A stretch of DNA of 64,000 bases from NCBI GenBank assembly GCA_030431715.1, contig JAUIIO010000015.1, forward strand, positions 1-64,000, given 5' to 3'. The notes below the pieces were generated by a model. It was not told the origin of the DNA. It did no database searches and worked only from the letters and a program-made list of their open reading frames with translations. The number at the start of each line of letters is the position of its first letter. Position 1 is the first letter of the stretch. Source of the DNA: a bacterium (GTDB lineage Bacteria > Bdellovibrionota_C > UBA2361 > RFPC01). Position numbers and translations under genes: made by a program. Shown here piece by piece: positions 27,619-37,336 of this stretch.

Positions 27619-29319
27619 TTAGTATTGATTTCCAAAATTATCTTGCCAAATCGCTAGATCATCTGCATTAACAATGCCATCGCCGTTTCCATCTGTGCCC
27701 ATTCCTGAGGGGACTCGGGTAGGATAGATCTGTTTGCCGACATGCTCTAAGTAAAGATAATAGTCGTCAGCATTAACTCTTCTGTTGTAGTCAAAATCAC
27801 CCGGATATGGTCGAGGTGTATTAATCCATATTCTTTGAATGGCTGAATTAACATTCACTTCAGAGTAGGGTGAGGCGATGTTTGTGACCTGTTCTAGATT
27901 GTAATAACCTGTGAGAGATCCGGTGACGGTGATATTTTGTAAGTTCCCTCCATCAATGCTTCCGCCGATTCCTGAAACAAAACCCTGACCACGTAGATTG
28001 ACTTCAATATTGATATTTGAAGCCTCAGTATTTTTCATATAGCCAGCAAGGCCACCAATGAGTGACACGCCGTATACCGAGGAATTTCGTATCGTAATGT
28101 TTTCCAGTTTAACAGTATTTGATGTGCTCCCAGCAAGGATACCTGCTCGTATTTTTCCAGTGATGACTGAGTTCTCGATGACCAGTTTTTTAATGACAGT
28201 GGCTTGAGTCAGTTTTCTAAATAAACCTGTGTTAGTATTATTTCTGCTTAGAGTAATACCAGCAATTTTGTGTCCTCTTCCGTCAAAGGTGAAGGTCTGC
28301 GATAGGTAGAGAGGCCGGGTAAATTCGCGATCACTACAATCAATATTACCAGTGAGCTGAATGTGTGTATGTGGGCTGTTGTGTATAGCTTCGAGTTCAT
28401 CACAGTTTGATACGAAGTGAATTCCAGTAGAGTCTTTAAGCGTGTAGCGTGCAGCGAAGTGGGCGATTGGTGAGCCAGCACTGTAAACTTTCTGGCGTGC
28501 TATCCTACCTTGAATAGTAAACTGTGCGTAGTCGCTATCGTTTAAATTCGCTGAAGAGTGAGAGAGGGCAGCCTGTGAGAAGGGTAGATAGATAAATTTA
28601 TCAGCCTTAGAAGTGCTGGAAGAAGGGTGTTCTGTGGGAATATATTGTACGCTCACGTAAGAAGGCTTATCTAGTGGTGGAATGATACCTTCTGGTGATA
28701 CATCTACCAAAAGTCCTCTGGCGATAAGCTTTTTTCCTTCAAAAAGGGTGCCATCCAGACTCAAAGATTTACTATGAATCGGAAGAAAGGTTTCTGAGTT
28801 AATAGAAAAGTTTGCCTCATTTACCTGAGTGATAGTTTCTCCTTGAAGCTCGTAGTAGCGAAAGATGAAGTCTCCTTTAAAAGGGTTATCGCCTACTGAG
28901 GTCTCAGTACAGAGAACGTGATGTCCCTGTGATTCTATTAGTCCTGGCACACAGTCACTTGTGCTAATAGCTGCTATTTCGATGGTCTTTAGCATGCGTC
29001 CTTCGGTATTTGGATGCAGCATAATCAGGGGGGCAGCGGCACTCGGAGGAGCAAGCATGTTCTCAAACTGTTTCATGGCATCAGAATCGTCTGTGAGAAG
29101 TGACATGTCGCTTAGCTCTGCAAATGTCGGGATGGTATTTGTTATATCTCCTGTATTTGGGATGAGTGGATCTTCAATTCTTTGGTTAAGCTCATAGGCG
29201 TCAGAGCCTGTGGCTTGCTGTAGTGACGCGCATTGTGGTTCGTCGCACAGGACGCTTATTGGTAGAAACATGAAAAGTAATAGGAGGACGGGCAGTTTGT
29301 GTGCACAGTTTAAAGTCAT
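27619..29319 (-). CDS. secreted family member C with short beta-helix and dockerin tail
   Basis: A 566-residue protein: signal peptide, conserved family domain close to A and D, then a short beta-helix of about 170 residues with few GLUG-like turns (LIGGLAGYM). The usual cysteine/tryptophan cap is replaced by a dockerin-like pair, GDFDYNRRVNADDYYLYLEH and DGNGDGIVNADDLAIWQDNF. The first loop lacks some calcium ligands (DFDYNRR), the second is complete. The dockerin may attach the protein to a cohesin-bearing partner, none of which is in the window. It has the conserved palindromic leader and leads the C-D operon. Confidence 0.75.
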   Translation of the reverse strand: MTLNCAHKLPVLLLLFMFLPISVLCDEPQCASLQQATGSDAYELNQRIEDPLIPNTGDITNTIPTFAELSDMSLLTDDSDAMKQFENMLAPPSAAAPLIMLHPNTEGRMLKTIEIAAISTSDCVPGLIESQGHHVLCTETSVGDNPFKGDFIFRYYELQGETITQVNEANFSINSETFLPIHSKSLSLDGTLFEGKKLIARGLLVDVSPEGIIPPLDKPSYVSVQYIPTEHPSSSTSKADKFIYLPFSQAALSHSSANLNDSDYAQFTIQGRIARQKVYSAGSPIAHFAARYTLKDSTGIHFVSNCDELEAIHNSPHTHIQLTGNIDCSDREFTRPLYLSQTFTFDGRGHKIAGITLSRNNTNTGLFRKLTQATVIKKLVIENSVITGKIRAGILAGSTSNTVKLENITIRNSSVYGVSLIGGLAGYMKNTEASNINIEVNLRGQGFVSGIGGSIDGGNLQNITVTGSLTGYYNLEQVTNIASPYSEVNVNSAIQRIWINTPRPYPGDFDYNRRVNADDYYLYLEHVGKQIYPTRVPSGMGTDGNGDGIVNADDLAIWQDNFGNQY

Positions 29320-29353
29320 AATCTGTTGCCGTATGTATGGCTCCATATATAGT

Positions 29354-29477
29354 CGTACTGAAGTACGAGCCCCGAGTGTTGTTGTATTAGAAAGTGCCTT
29401 GATCCCTGTATAGTGTATCGGCAAGAACTGCTCAGCATTTAGGATCTGAGTAAAAATAGTTCTACGAAATAATCGTA
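29354..29477 (-). promoter_or_regulatory. conserved leader of member C with two palindromes
   Basis: CGTACTTCAGTACG (29354-29367) and TACGATTATTTCGTA (29463-29477) match the leaders of A and B in order and spacing; the second dyad is identical to that of B. Confidence 0.5.
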
Positions 29478-29493
29478 ATTTTACGTAGCCGAC

Positions 29494-31215
29494 TTATTTT
29501 GTGGCTCCTAAGTTGTTGCGCCAAACCGTATAGTCTCCTAGGCTAACCTTGCCGTCACCGTTACCGTCGCCACCAAATCCCGGAGGAGATACTGTGATCC
29601 CAAATTGCATTCTCCAGATATCATAGTCTGCCCTATCGACTATACCATTTCGATCATAATCACCGAGTATCGATTCTTCTGCTGGTTGGATGCTCATACT
29701 TACGAGCGGATTAACGTTGGATATTGTTGAATTTCTACTACCGCCCGTAATCTCACCAAGGTTATAAGATCCTTTAAGATAAGCGGATACACTAATGTTT
29801 GAAGCAGTGCTAGCGTTCAGATATCCGAAAGCTCCTCCTATTACACCGTCTCCTTCAATATCCACTGATGTGAGAATGTTTTCTATATTTGCGCCTTGTT
29901 GTGTCATCCCAATCAGGCCACCTAGATATAAATCTCCTAAGATGTGTGAATCTGTTACATCGATATTAGCGATCGTGACGTTACGTAAGGTCATGCCGGC
30001 AAGGCTACCAATTCTACTAGCGCCGCTGATATTAATGTTTCTTAGTCTAAGGTTAGCAACTGTCGTACCTTCTGGTAGGATAGAGAATAGGCCTAAGTCG
30101 TTATCATTGCTAGCTATCGTAATACCGCTTATCTCATGATTCATGCCATTAAAGGTGAAGGTGCTGGCCATTTGTATCGGAGTAAACTCGTCATCTGGAT
30201 TGCAAGCAATGTCGCCCTCTAGTTGAATGCTGGTATAGAGACTTCCACTAAGTGCCTTAAGTTCAGAGCATGTACTAATTTTATGTGCCTCTGATAAATT
30301 AGCTTCAGAGCTTAAGGTGTAGCTCGCCGCGAAATGCGCTATCCCGGAGCTGCTACTATGGACAGGTTGTTTAACGAGATTTGTTCCTATTTTAAATCGT
30401 ATATGATCAGTATCTTTTGGGTCTGATGAAGAGTGATCGAGGGCTGCTTGTGAAAAGGGGAGATATATAAACTTATCAGCTTTTCCGTGTGTGCTGCTTG
30501 TGTGCTCAGTTGGTGTGTACTGTATGCTTATATATGAAGGTTGATCAGGATCCGGAACTATACCTTCTGCGGACACATCAACGATCAGGCCGCGTGCGAT
30601 AAGCTTCTTACTCTCATCTCTAAACCCATCTGTATTTAATGTTTTTTGATGTATTGGAAGAAAAGACTCATTAGTGACAGTAAAGCTTTTACGAACGACT
30701 TCAGTAATCTGGCCGTCTATTGTTTTGTAATAGCGAAAAACATAGTTCCCAGCGAAAGGATTTTTTACAAGATGACTTTCGCTGCATACAACACGATATC
30801 CCCAGTACTCAACGTAGTCCGGAACACAGTCACTGCTACTGATTGCCGCGATTTCAACTGTATGGAGCTTTCGTCGATCAGTATTTGGATGAATCATTAT
30901 TAATGGCGCCATCTCTGAGGGGGGAGATGGCAGCGCTTCAAACTGCTTTATTGCATCAGGATCTTTAGTAAGCAGTGACATATTCTCTAGCTCGGTAAAT
31001 GTCGGCATTGATTCATCAATATTTTCAATGGCAGGAACGAGAGGAGATTCTATTCTTTTAGTGAGTTCGTAGTGTGACCCGCTAGGGTGAAGTTCCGGTG
31101 CCGCGCACTGCTCGCTCTGGGCAATGAGTGGAGCAATAAAAAATATACAGGCTATAGCGATAGTTTGATATTTGAAGTATCGAAGTTTTGAAAGAGGCAG
31201 TACTAACATAAGCAT
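29494..31215 (-). CDS. secreted family member E with short beta-helix and dockerin tail
   Basis: A 573-residue protein: signal peptide (hydrophobic core around 18-32, ending IAQS), a more diverged copy of the family domain (RIESPLVPAIENI, APLIMIHPNTDRR, KKLIARGLIVD, ADKFIYLPFSQAAL, IAHFAASYTL), a short beta-helix, and a dockerin-like pair (GDYDRNGIVDRADYDIWRMQ and [20 protein letters not shown]), both with good calcium-loop residues. It has the same architecture as member C, but the divergence shows an older split. Its upstream region lacks the palindromes of A, B and C. Confidence 0.75.
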   Translation of the reverse strand: MLMLVLPLSKLRYFKYQTIAIACIFFIAPLIAQSEQCAAPELHPSGSHYELTKRIESPLVPAIENIDESMPTFTELENMSLLTKDPDAIKQFEALPSPPSEMAPLIMIHPNTDRRKLHTVEIAAISSSDCVPDYVEYWGYRVVCSESHLVKNPFAGNYVFRYYKTIDGQITEVVRKSFTVTNESFLPIHQKTLNTDGFRDESKKLIARGLIVDVSAEGIVPDPDQPSYISIQYTPTEHTSSTHGKADKFIYLPFSQAALDHSSSDPKDTDHIRFKIGTNLVKQPVHSSSSGIAHFAASYTLSSEANLSEAHKISTCSELKALSGSLYTSIQLEGDIACNPDDEFTPIQMASTFTFNGMNHEISGITIASNDNDLGLFSILPEGTTVANLRLRNINISGASRIGSLAGMTLRNVTIANIDVTDSHILGDLYLGGLIGMTQQGANIENILTSVDIEGDGVIGGAFGYLNASTASNISVSAYLKGSYNLGEITGGSRNSTISNVNPLVSMSIQPAEESILGDYDRNGIVDRADYDIWRMQFGITVSPPGFGGDGNGDGKVSLGDYTVWRNNLGATK

Positions 31216-31412
31216 TCTACTTTAAGTGGTTAGGTAACATGCACAGGACCCAACCGTGCAGTTTATATCTTATGCTCTGTCTCCAATTATTAATATCGAC
31301 AGTATTTAGAAGAACTTTAGCTTGGGCTTCTATTTCTCTATGAAATTTACTTAGATAGTGAGCTCGTAGAGGCTCCCTTGGCATGGTTTCTATGAAAAAT
31401 TCTTAAATCTAA

Positions 31413-33668
31413 CTAAAAAGGTGAACTATATTTCATGTCGTATGTAGATCTGGAACGAAGCATCTGTTCGTCTCTTAGTTCGGGTATGCGATAACGTCCT
31501 ACATTCCAAGTGCTGCTATTCCACGTAGTGGTGCCGTACTGATAGATGTCGTTTATATGAGCACTTTCGCAATTTGATATAGATGTTGAGGGATCCATAA
31601 AAGCAGAACAAACATTGTAGCTTGGGTCGTCATCGTACCAAGGACCTGCGGTACATGTAACTAAGCCCATGGAGCCGGGCGAGGAACATGCCTGCTGATT
31701 ATGAATGTAGTATGCATCAAAGAATAAACTATCAGTTACTTTACTAGTGTGTAAAAGTTCTCCGACTATTAGTCCGCCTCGTGGTAGTTCCATGGCTTGT
31801 CCTCTTGATGAAGTCACTGTTGCGGTAGAAAAACTATTCGTAATCCTAGAAGCTCCTGAGAGTTGGCCCACTATTCCGCCGATTACTTGTTCTCCAAATA
31901 ATGTCCCACGTGTAAAGCTTTTTTCTATCGTACTGTTTTCAACTACAGCAGCGATCCCGCCTACAATTTTAAATGCTCCATCAAAGACGATATTTTCTAG
32001 GATTTGGACTGTTCCCTCTACGGATGAGTTCTTAATAGATGAGCTAGAAGAAATTCTACCGGCTATTCCTCCTATCTGTCTCTCACCAAATACGCCACCT
32101 TGAAATTGTACTTCATTAAACGTCGAAGAGCGAATGCTTCCTGCAATTCCTCCTAAGACTGAATGACAGTTGTTAAATTCTTGAGCGGTTGCCCTGACTT
32201 CAGATTCTGAATAAGACTTACTTATGTTGGCGTTGCTAATATGTCCTACAAGCCCACCGCCTTCTGAGCAGTTTACAGTTACATCTGCGTCTGATGATAC
32301 GTATGAAAGTTCGACATTCTCTGCAATTCCTAAGAGACCACCTACGTAGTTATGTCCGGTAACAGTACTATCTCCGCTAACCCTAACATGGGAAATGGTA
32401 ACCTTATCATTGTCACCTCCAGCGCTGCCTGCGAGGATGCCAGAGGCATTTCCTCCAACTACGGAAATATCAGTTAAAGTTAAATTAGAAATAGAAGAGC
32501 CACTAGGTAGGTCTGTAAAGAGTCCCGCCCCATCATTTCCTACAGTATCTATCCTTATTCCACTGATTGTCTTGTTATTTCCATTTAAAGTAACGGCACG
32601 ATTAAGCATGATTGGGGCGAATGATGTGTTGGGATTGCAGGTGATGTTGTCTTCTAACTTGATGTTGGTATGAGTTGAGCCGTTGAGCGTTCTTAGTTCG
32701 TCGCAGGTACTAATTGTATGAATTCCGTTTGCTGCAGTATTGTCGCTCATTGCGTAACTAGCGGCAAGGTGAGCAGTGTGTGTCATTTCATATAAGTTCA
32801 ATTCAAAATGTTCACTATCAAAATTTACTCTTAGATAGTCGCTGTCTCTAGTATTGGTGGTAGGATGCATGCCAAAACTTGCAGAAAAGGGAATGTATAT
32901 GAACTTATCGGCTTTAAGTGTCGCATCTGAAAGATCTTGCTCGGGGATATATTGAATACTTACGTAGGAAGGTTTAATTTGATCTGGAATAATATTCTCT
33001 GCAGAGACGTCAATGATGATACCTCTTGCAATTAGCTTCTTCCCCTCTTGAAAAGTTCCATCAGTCTCTAAAGATATGGGGTGTATGGGAACAAAAGATT
33101 CATTAGTAATAGAGAATGGTTTCTCTAGTTTTTGTACGATTCGTTCATCTTCTAATTCATAGTAGCGAAATAAATAATTTCCTGAAAAAGGATTTTGTAT
33201 AGGTGTCGTATTTGTGCAAACAATTTTTTGCCCTGTTGCCTCGATCACCCCTTGTATACATTCCGAGCTGCTAATTGCTGCTAACTCAACTGAGCGTAGT
33301 TTATATTTATCCGGATTGGGATGAATCATTATTAATGGAGCAAGATCGTGAGGTAGTGACTTTTGCTGATACTTAAATTGCAACGATGCCGGAAGGATTT
33401 TAGCATCATCATCGTTGTTAAGAAGGGTTATATCTTTGTCAACATTTGTATAAGATGGAACCTGCTGTGAGATGTTCTCAGGAATTAGCGGAGTCTCTAT
33501 CCGTTCTCGCATTTCGTAATAAATAATATTGTCCCCAGAGTCGTTCAGGACAGGTGTTAATGAGGCACATTGAGAGTCATCGCTAAGTATCGCGAGTGGG
33601 TAAAAAAACAGAAGAGATAATAAGCAGGACGCTAAGATTGATGATGGTTTGACAGTATACTTAAGCAT
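31413..33668 (-). CDS. secreted GLUG-repeat protein, family member F
   Basis: A 751-residue protein and the most diverged member. The signal peptide ends before DDSQCA. The family domain keeps RIETPLIPE, APLIMIHPNPDK, KKLIARGIIID and ADKFIYIPFS but not the rest of the Q-A-A-L block. The beta-helix has GLUG repeats (VGGLLGIAEN, GGGLVGHISN, LGGIAGSI, IGGIAGRI, VGGIAAVV, IGGIVGQL). A four-cysteine loop and a W...W...PEL end follow. It is the first gene of the array in the direction of transcription. A dyad (CGCAC-ATTA-GTGCG, 33697-33710) lies about 30 bp upstream. Confidence 0.75.
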   Translation of the reverse strand: MLKYTVKPSSILASCLLSLLFFYPLAILSDDSQCASLTPVLNDSGDNIIYYEMRERIETPLIPENISQQVPSYTNVDKDITLLNNDDDAKILPASLQFKYQQKSLPHDLAPLIMIHPNPDKYKLRSVELAAISSSECIQGVIEATGQKIVCTNTTPIQNPFSGNYLFRYYELEDERIVQKLEKPFSITNESFVPIHPISLETDGTFQEGKKLIARGIIIDVSAENIIPDQIKPSYVSIQYIPEQDLSDATLKADKFIYIPFSASFGMHPTTNTRDSDYLRVNFDSEHFELNLYEMTHTAHLAASYAMSDNTAANGIHTISTCDELRTLNGSTHTNIKLEDNITCNPNTSFAPIMLNRAVTLNGNNKTISGIRIDTVGNDGAGLFTDLPSGSSISNLTLTDISVVGGNASGILAGSAGGDNDKVTISHVRVSGDSTVTGHNYVGGLLGIAENVELSYVSSDADVTVNCSEGGGLVGHISNANISKSYSESEVRATAQEFNNCHSVLGGIAGSIRSSTFNEVQFQGGVFGERQIGGIAGRISSSSSIKNSSVEGTVQILENIVFDGAFKIVGGIAAVVENSTIEKSFTRGTLFGEQVIGGIVGQLSGASRITNSFSTATVTSSRGQAMELPRGGLIVGELLHTSKVTDSLFFDAYYIHNQQACSSPGSMGLVTCTAGPWYDDDPSYNVCSAFMDPSTSISNCESAHINDIYQYGTTTWNSSTWNVGRYRIPELRDEQMLRSRSTYDMKYSSPF

Positions 33669-33838
33669 AGAACCTTAAGGCAAATATTCATATAATCGCA
33701 CATTAGTGCGAACCCTATTGAATACAGATGATAGTATTGCTGCCTTTGTCCCCAATATTGTTATCGTCTTGTCATTGCTCAACATTAGAGTTGGCGACAA
33801 ATTATTTAAAAAATGGATAAATTGCCTAATTTGAACGG

Positions 33839-35911
33839 CTAAGGAATTGGAGGGGATGCTATTTTTACATTTCTGTTCTCAGTCGTTGCATTTTCAGGTG
33901 CTGAAATTAGCCCTTGGTCGCAGCTCTGCATGCCTTTCACCATGTGACATGAAGTTTGGTAGGGAGGGGATTCACTTCCCGTGTCTGGTATTATTGTGTC
34001 GCTAAACCCCCAGGGTTGATCACTCGGCCAGAATGTATCCCACGTATCTGACATGCTTTGATAAGCAGCGATTAGTGTTGGCTCAGCAGATGCTGATGGT
34101 GTGTGAGCTCTATTTGCAGGTGGCATCCCTACATCAAAATCGAAAAAATTCACAGTAGTAAAACCGACTATTGTATATTCTGTATCTTCAGCAAAAAGTG
34201 GATCTGGTGCAGGCTTAGAGAGAATGCCAGCGCAAGCTGCTCCTAAATCTCCTTCGCCTTTTGGCGCTACTATAGGTATAGCAGTCGTCCAAGTTTTTGC
34301 TGAATCACTGGTGCTGAGAAAGTTTTCTGGATTATAGATGCGTTGACCTGAAAGATTTGAGGCAGTGTATCCCCCGACTTCTTCAACTCTAGGACAGGCG
34401 ATCATATTTTCATTATAGAGAGGCTTCCTAAAATAGTTAGTACTATTTGAGTCGATGCTATACATATTTTGATTTACGAGGCATTTTGTATCATAGTAAA
34501 ATAGCTGCGAGTTGCACATGCCTTGACGTTTAATGTTTTCTCCGCACCCCAGTTGAGTATGTAGTGCACCTAGATCAGCGACACCTGTGTGCGTGGTGGA
34601 GAGTAGTGAGGCATCCTTAGGTAGTATTGAATGGTAAATAGCCTCATATTCATTCTCGAACTGAGTCGTAATTGTGTAATTCGATAGTAGTACTTGTTTG
34701 AACGCATCTGCCGATTCACTTGTGGTAAGCCCGTTCTTTAGAACTTTAAAATCATCGCCAATTCTAGCGCCGAGGCAAAAGTTTTCAGTGCTAGCAAGAT
34801 CGTCTAGCATCTCCGCATAACTATATTCTTTGTCGTGATGATAATAGTCTTTCACTAAAGTCTCGTGACTTTTAAGAGGCATGCCGACAAGGCCAAAAAA
34901 GTCACTTGGCGATTCTAGCGTAGGCTGTGGGCTGGACTTGAAATCGCAAGTAAAGTTCACATGAGGCTCGTAAAATGTAGTAGTCTGGGAGCAAAAGAAG
35001 ATACAACCTGGATCAGAGTTGACTGTTCTAGAGAAGTTTACGTCAGAATCTTCATCTAGTAAAAACTGAATGTGCTCTTCAATCCCATCCGCTTCATTAG
35101 TAGCCTTGGGATAGGCTCTATAGATAGATCCTGGCACAGTATTACACTCCTCAAGATCGCCATCTGCGTTTTTCTCGCAATATCTGTTGGATTCTGTAAA
35201 GTGTCTCTCATAGAGACAAGAGTTATCCTTATCATATTTTCCTTCGTTGTTTAGGAGTGCGCACACGGGAATAGCAAAGGGCGCTATGCAAACCTCCTTC
35301 TCGGAATTTCCAGCTACCGCATAGGCTTCTGTAATCAGAGTAGAGTCGGATATGTTGAAGATATTAAAAAACGAGTTCTTGTAGTTTACTTCGGCTTTTA
35401 CATATATAGCATTTGAGACAAGGAAATCTGGCAACTGGGGATAGCGTTGTTGCCAAGTGATGTCCTCCCCTGCAGAATCGCTATAAACTTTTCGATCAAA
35501 ATCCTCAAATACGCCATTGTCATGAAAAAAAGCTGTTGGTCCATCATAGGGCAGGTTTACCTCGGGATGGTTGGGCCACCATCTGCCACGATGAATGGTT
35601 ATGGTCGCTACGCCATTGGTCCAGGTGAACTCTTGATCCCCATCGACCATGTCCGAATTGCCTTTTATAATGCCCTCTGCCCCTTTTTCTGTGAGCATGG
35701 CAACAGCAAGGCCTACAGCGTCTTCATAACAGGCGGTGGTAGAACAGAGGATTGAAGCGGCGGCGTGAGCTGCGCTATCAACCGCATCTTGCATTTCCGT
35801 TCTCAGCGATCTGGAATAACCAATATTTATCGCCATTGAAAGCATGCCAATAAATATGGCAATACCAAGGGCTATAAAAACGAGAAAGTATCCTCCATCT
35901 CCGCGGTGCAT
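33839..35911 (-). CDS. TadG-like pseudopilin-type protein, 690 aa
   Basis: The N-terminus (GDGGYFLVFIALGIAIFIGM, then TEMQDAVDSAAHAAASI) is the hallmark of TadG/TadE N-terminal domains: a glycine followed by a hydrophobic helix, inserted in the inner membrane and extending outward. It lacks the Glu at +5 found in true TadE prepilins. The remainder is homologous to the two dockerin-tailed paralogues ([45 protein letters not shown]), with conserved cysteines, but it has no linker or dockerin. There is no VWA domain. AGGAG precedes the ATG. A segment (34289-34471) is almost identical in DNA to the 41459 gene, suggesting gene conversion. Confidence 0.75.
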   Translation of the reverse strand: MHRGDGGYFLVFIALGIAIFIGMLSMAINIGYSRSLRTEMQDAVDSAAHAAASILCSTTACYEDAVGLAVAMLTEKGAEGIIKGNSDMVDGDQEFTWTNGVATITIHRGRWWPNHPEVNLPYDGPTAFFHDNGVFEDFDRKVYSDSAGEDITWQQRYPQLPDFLVSNAIYVKAEVNYKNSFFNIFNISDSTLITEAYAVAGNSEKEVCIAPFAIPVCALLNNEGKYDKDNSCLYERHFTESNRYCEKNADGDLEECNTVPGSIYRAYPKATNEADGIEEHIQFLLDEDSDVNFSRTVNSDPGCIFFCSQTTTFYEPHVNFTCDFKSSPQPTLESPSDFFGLVGMPLKSHETLVKDYYHHDKEYSYAEMLDDLASTENFCLGARIGDDFKVLKNGLTTSESADAFKQVLLSNYTITTQFENEYEAIYHSILPKDASLLSTTHTGVADLGALHTQLGCGENIKRQGMCNSQLFYYDTKCLVNQNMYSIDSNSTNYFRKPLYNENMIACPRVEEVGGYTASNLSGQRIYNPENFLSTSDSAKTWTTAIPIVAPKGEGDLGAACAGILSKPAPDPLFAEDTEYTIVGFTTVNFFDFDVGMPPANRAHTPSASAEPTLIAAYQSMSDTWDTFWPSDQPWGFSDTIIPDTGSESPPYQTSCHMVKGMQSCDQGLISAPENATTENRNVKIASPPIP

Positions 35912-36004
35912 GTATCAGGTCTCCTTCTCCCCAATTGACTCACACACATGCCCAACAGTCAATTTACTAAGGTAGTAAGCTTCTGTGAATTCCTTCTTCT
36001 TTTA

Positions 36005-36502
36005 TTAAAAGGCTCTCGAATAGTCGCCATTATAATTAGTAATGTCTGAGTCATCGTCGTCTTGATCGTCAACTATGACGTTAGGACTCGATGATGGAGT
36101 TGGCGTAGCAGAAGCAGATGCCACAGCCGTTGCGGATGCACTCGGCTGAACGTTACTACCAGCAAGGCCCGATCCTTGACCGCTATTTGGGCGTCCATGT
36201 TCGTCGTACTCTTTTTGGTTATACCTTAAGTGCATGTTTCTACTATTGACCTTGTCTTCAATGTCTGTTCTTTCGCTGGGACTCAGGCTGTCGCCACTTA
36301 AGCGAGAGAGAACGTCATTGAGATCGAAAACTCTATCCAATTCTGTGTTATAGGCGTTTAGAAATTCTTCGTAAGTAGAGAAATCTCTGCCTGTTGAAGG
36401 TATCTGGTGACCAGATTGGGCAAAGATAGAAGCGCAAAAAAACGTTGAAACCAAAAAGGAGCTAAAGAGAGATAGCTTGTAAGCTTTTGAATATAGCGAC
36501 AT
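36005..36502 (-). CDS. small secreted protein with Ser/Ala/Thr/Pro tail
   Basis: A 165-residue protein. Residues 1-28 are a Sec signal peptide ending IFAQ. Residues 30-110 are a hydrophilic helical domain (STYEEFLNAYNTELDRVFDL). A low-complexity stretch (ASATAVASASATPTPSSSP) and a run of aspartates (DDQDDDDSD) end the protein. The family is unknown. The aspartate run could bind cations, and the linker resembles those before the dockerin tails. It lies between the TadG-like gene and the TadE pair on the same strand and probably belongs to the same locus. Confidence 0.55.
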   Translation of the reverse strand: MSLYSKAYKLSLFSSFLVSTFFCASIFAQSGHQIPSTGRDFSTYEEFLNAYNTELDRVFDLNDVLSRLSGDSLSPSERTDIEDKVNSRNMHLRYNQKEYDEHGRPNSGQGSGLAGSNVQPSASATAVASASATPTPSSSPNVIVDDQDDDDSDITNYNGDYSRAF

Positions 36503-36847
36503 GGGGTATAGTTCTCCGTAATAAGTTTAGCTATTGCTGTACTTTAAGTCTGTGTTCAATTGGATATGAATTTATATTCACTATCCAAACAACGGCAAAG
36601 CAAATAGTAAGCTTAGCATTAATGTTAACCAGAAAGTTCGCTGTTCAATACCTCTAAGAACGGTGGTACTACAGGCTATGAAACTAGCAATCTCTCTCCC
36701 TGTACAAGCGCTTTTACATCCCCGATTGATTGCCTGATTCTATTGTAGCAGCGCTTTTCCTGTCTGTACCCTGTAATTACTATCGGCACCACATTGGCTG
36801 GACTTTAGATCTCGCGAAGAAAAAAACAATGAGTTAACCTCCTGAAA
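36503..36847. other. intergenic region upstream of the 165-residue gene
   Basis: 345 bp without a convincing gene. A candidate minus-strand promoter lies at 36571-36598. No terminator or RNA gene was recognised; no repeat of the families described here is present. Confidence 0.4.
36571..36598 (-). promoter_or_regulatory. candidate promoter of the 165-residue gene
   Basis: TTGCCG (36593-36598) and TATAAA (36571-36576) with a 16-bp spacer, about 70 bp before the start codon. The match is moderate. Confidence 0.35.
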
Positions 36848-37336
36848 TTACTGGTCCTCCATAAGTACTCGTGAGTTTGACTCTATGGTAAACAGTTTTA
36901 AGTTAATTCCGGCAAACTTTGAGCAAGTTTTACATGGTATATCTACACTCGCTGTTATATCCAAATACATTCTATCTACTCCATGAATCTCTTGTTCGCG
37001 AGGATTGAGCTCAACCCTTATTCTATTCTCAGGTATGCTAAACTTAGCCAGCTCACTTATAACGAGATTTTCTCCTTTTTGAAAAAAATCGGGCGTCTCT
37101 GCAGCCGAGGGGAAAGGTTGCGCAGCAAGTGTTCTCGCTGCTTTTCTCACCGTGTCGGAGAGAATCGCCTTCTGAGTTGTGAGACTGCCAAATTCAATAA
37201 CGCCAAAAAGGAGAGCTAGTACGATTGGAATGGTTAATGCAGCTTCTACATAGAGAGATCCGTGCTCGGAAGAGTAGGAGGAGCGGTCTCCTTTACCTTT
37301 CTTGTTAGATACATCCGAGAGAGACGGTGTTGTCAT
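36848..37336 (-). CDS. TadE-like minor pseudopilin
   Basis: A 162-residue protein. After a short basic leader, EHGSLYVEAALTIPIVLALL gives the prepilin-type site: glycine, then glutamate at +5, then a hydrophobic helix. This pattern is processed by TadV-type prepilin peptidases. The rest is a periplasmic domain with a CKTC motif. The chosen ATG (37336) overlaps the end of the upstream TadE-like gene by 32 bp; a start at 37366 is possible but deepens the overlap. The overlap implies translational coupling. Confidence 0.75.
   Translation of the reverse strand: MTTPSLSDVSNKKGKGDRSSYSSEHGSLYVEAALTIPIVLALLFGVIEFGSLTTQKAILSDTVRKAARTLAAQPFPSAAETPDFFQKGENLVISELAKFSIPENRIRVELNPREQEIHGVDRMYLDITASVDIPCKTCSKFAGINLKLFTIESNSRVLMEDQ

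Noticed and set aside
31747..32103. Long plus-strand frames opposite the GLUG genes (also at 21314, 29795 and 24777)
   Set aside because: They are frames opened by the Ser/Gly/Thr-rich codon pattern of the real genes; none has a signal, motif or ribosome site.
20647..33668. CRISPR array or tandem DNA repeats in the GLUG region
   Set aside because: The periodicity is at protein level (GLUG turns) with variable spacing; there are no identical short repeats with unique spacers.
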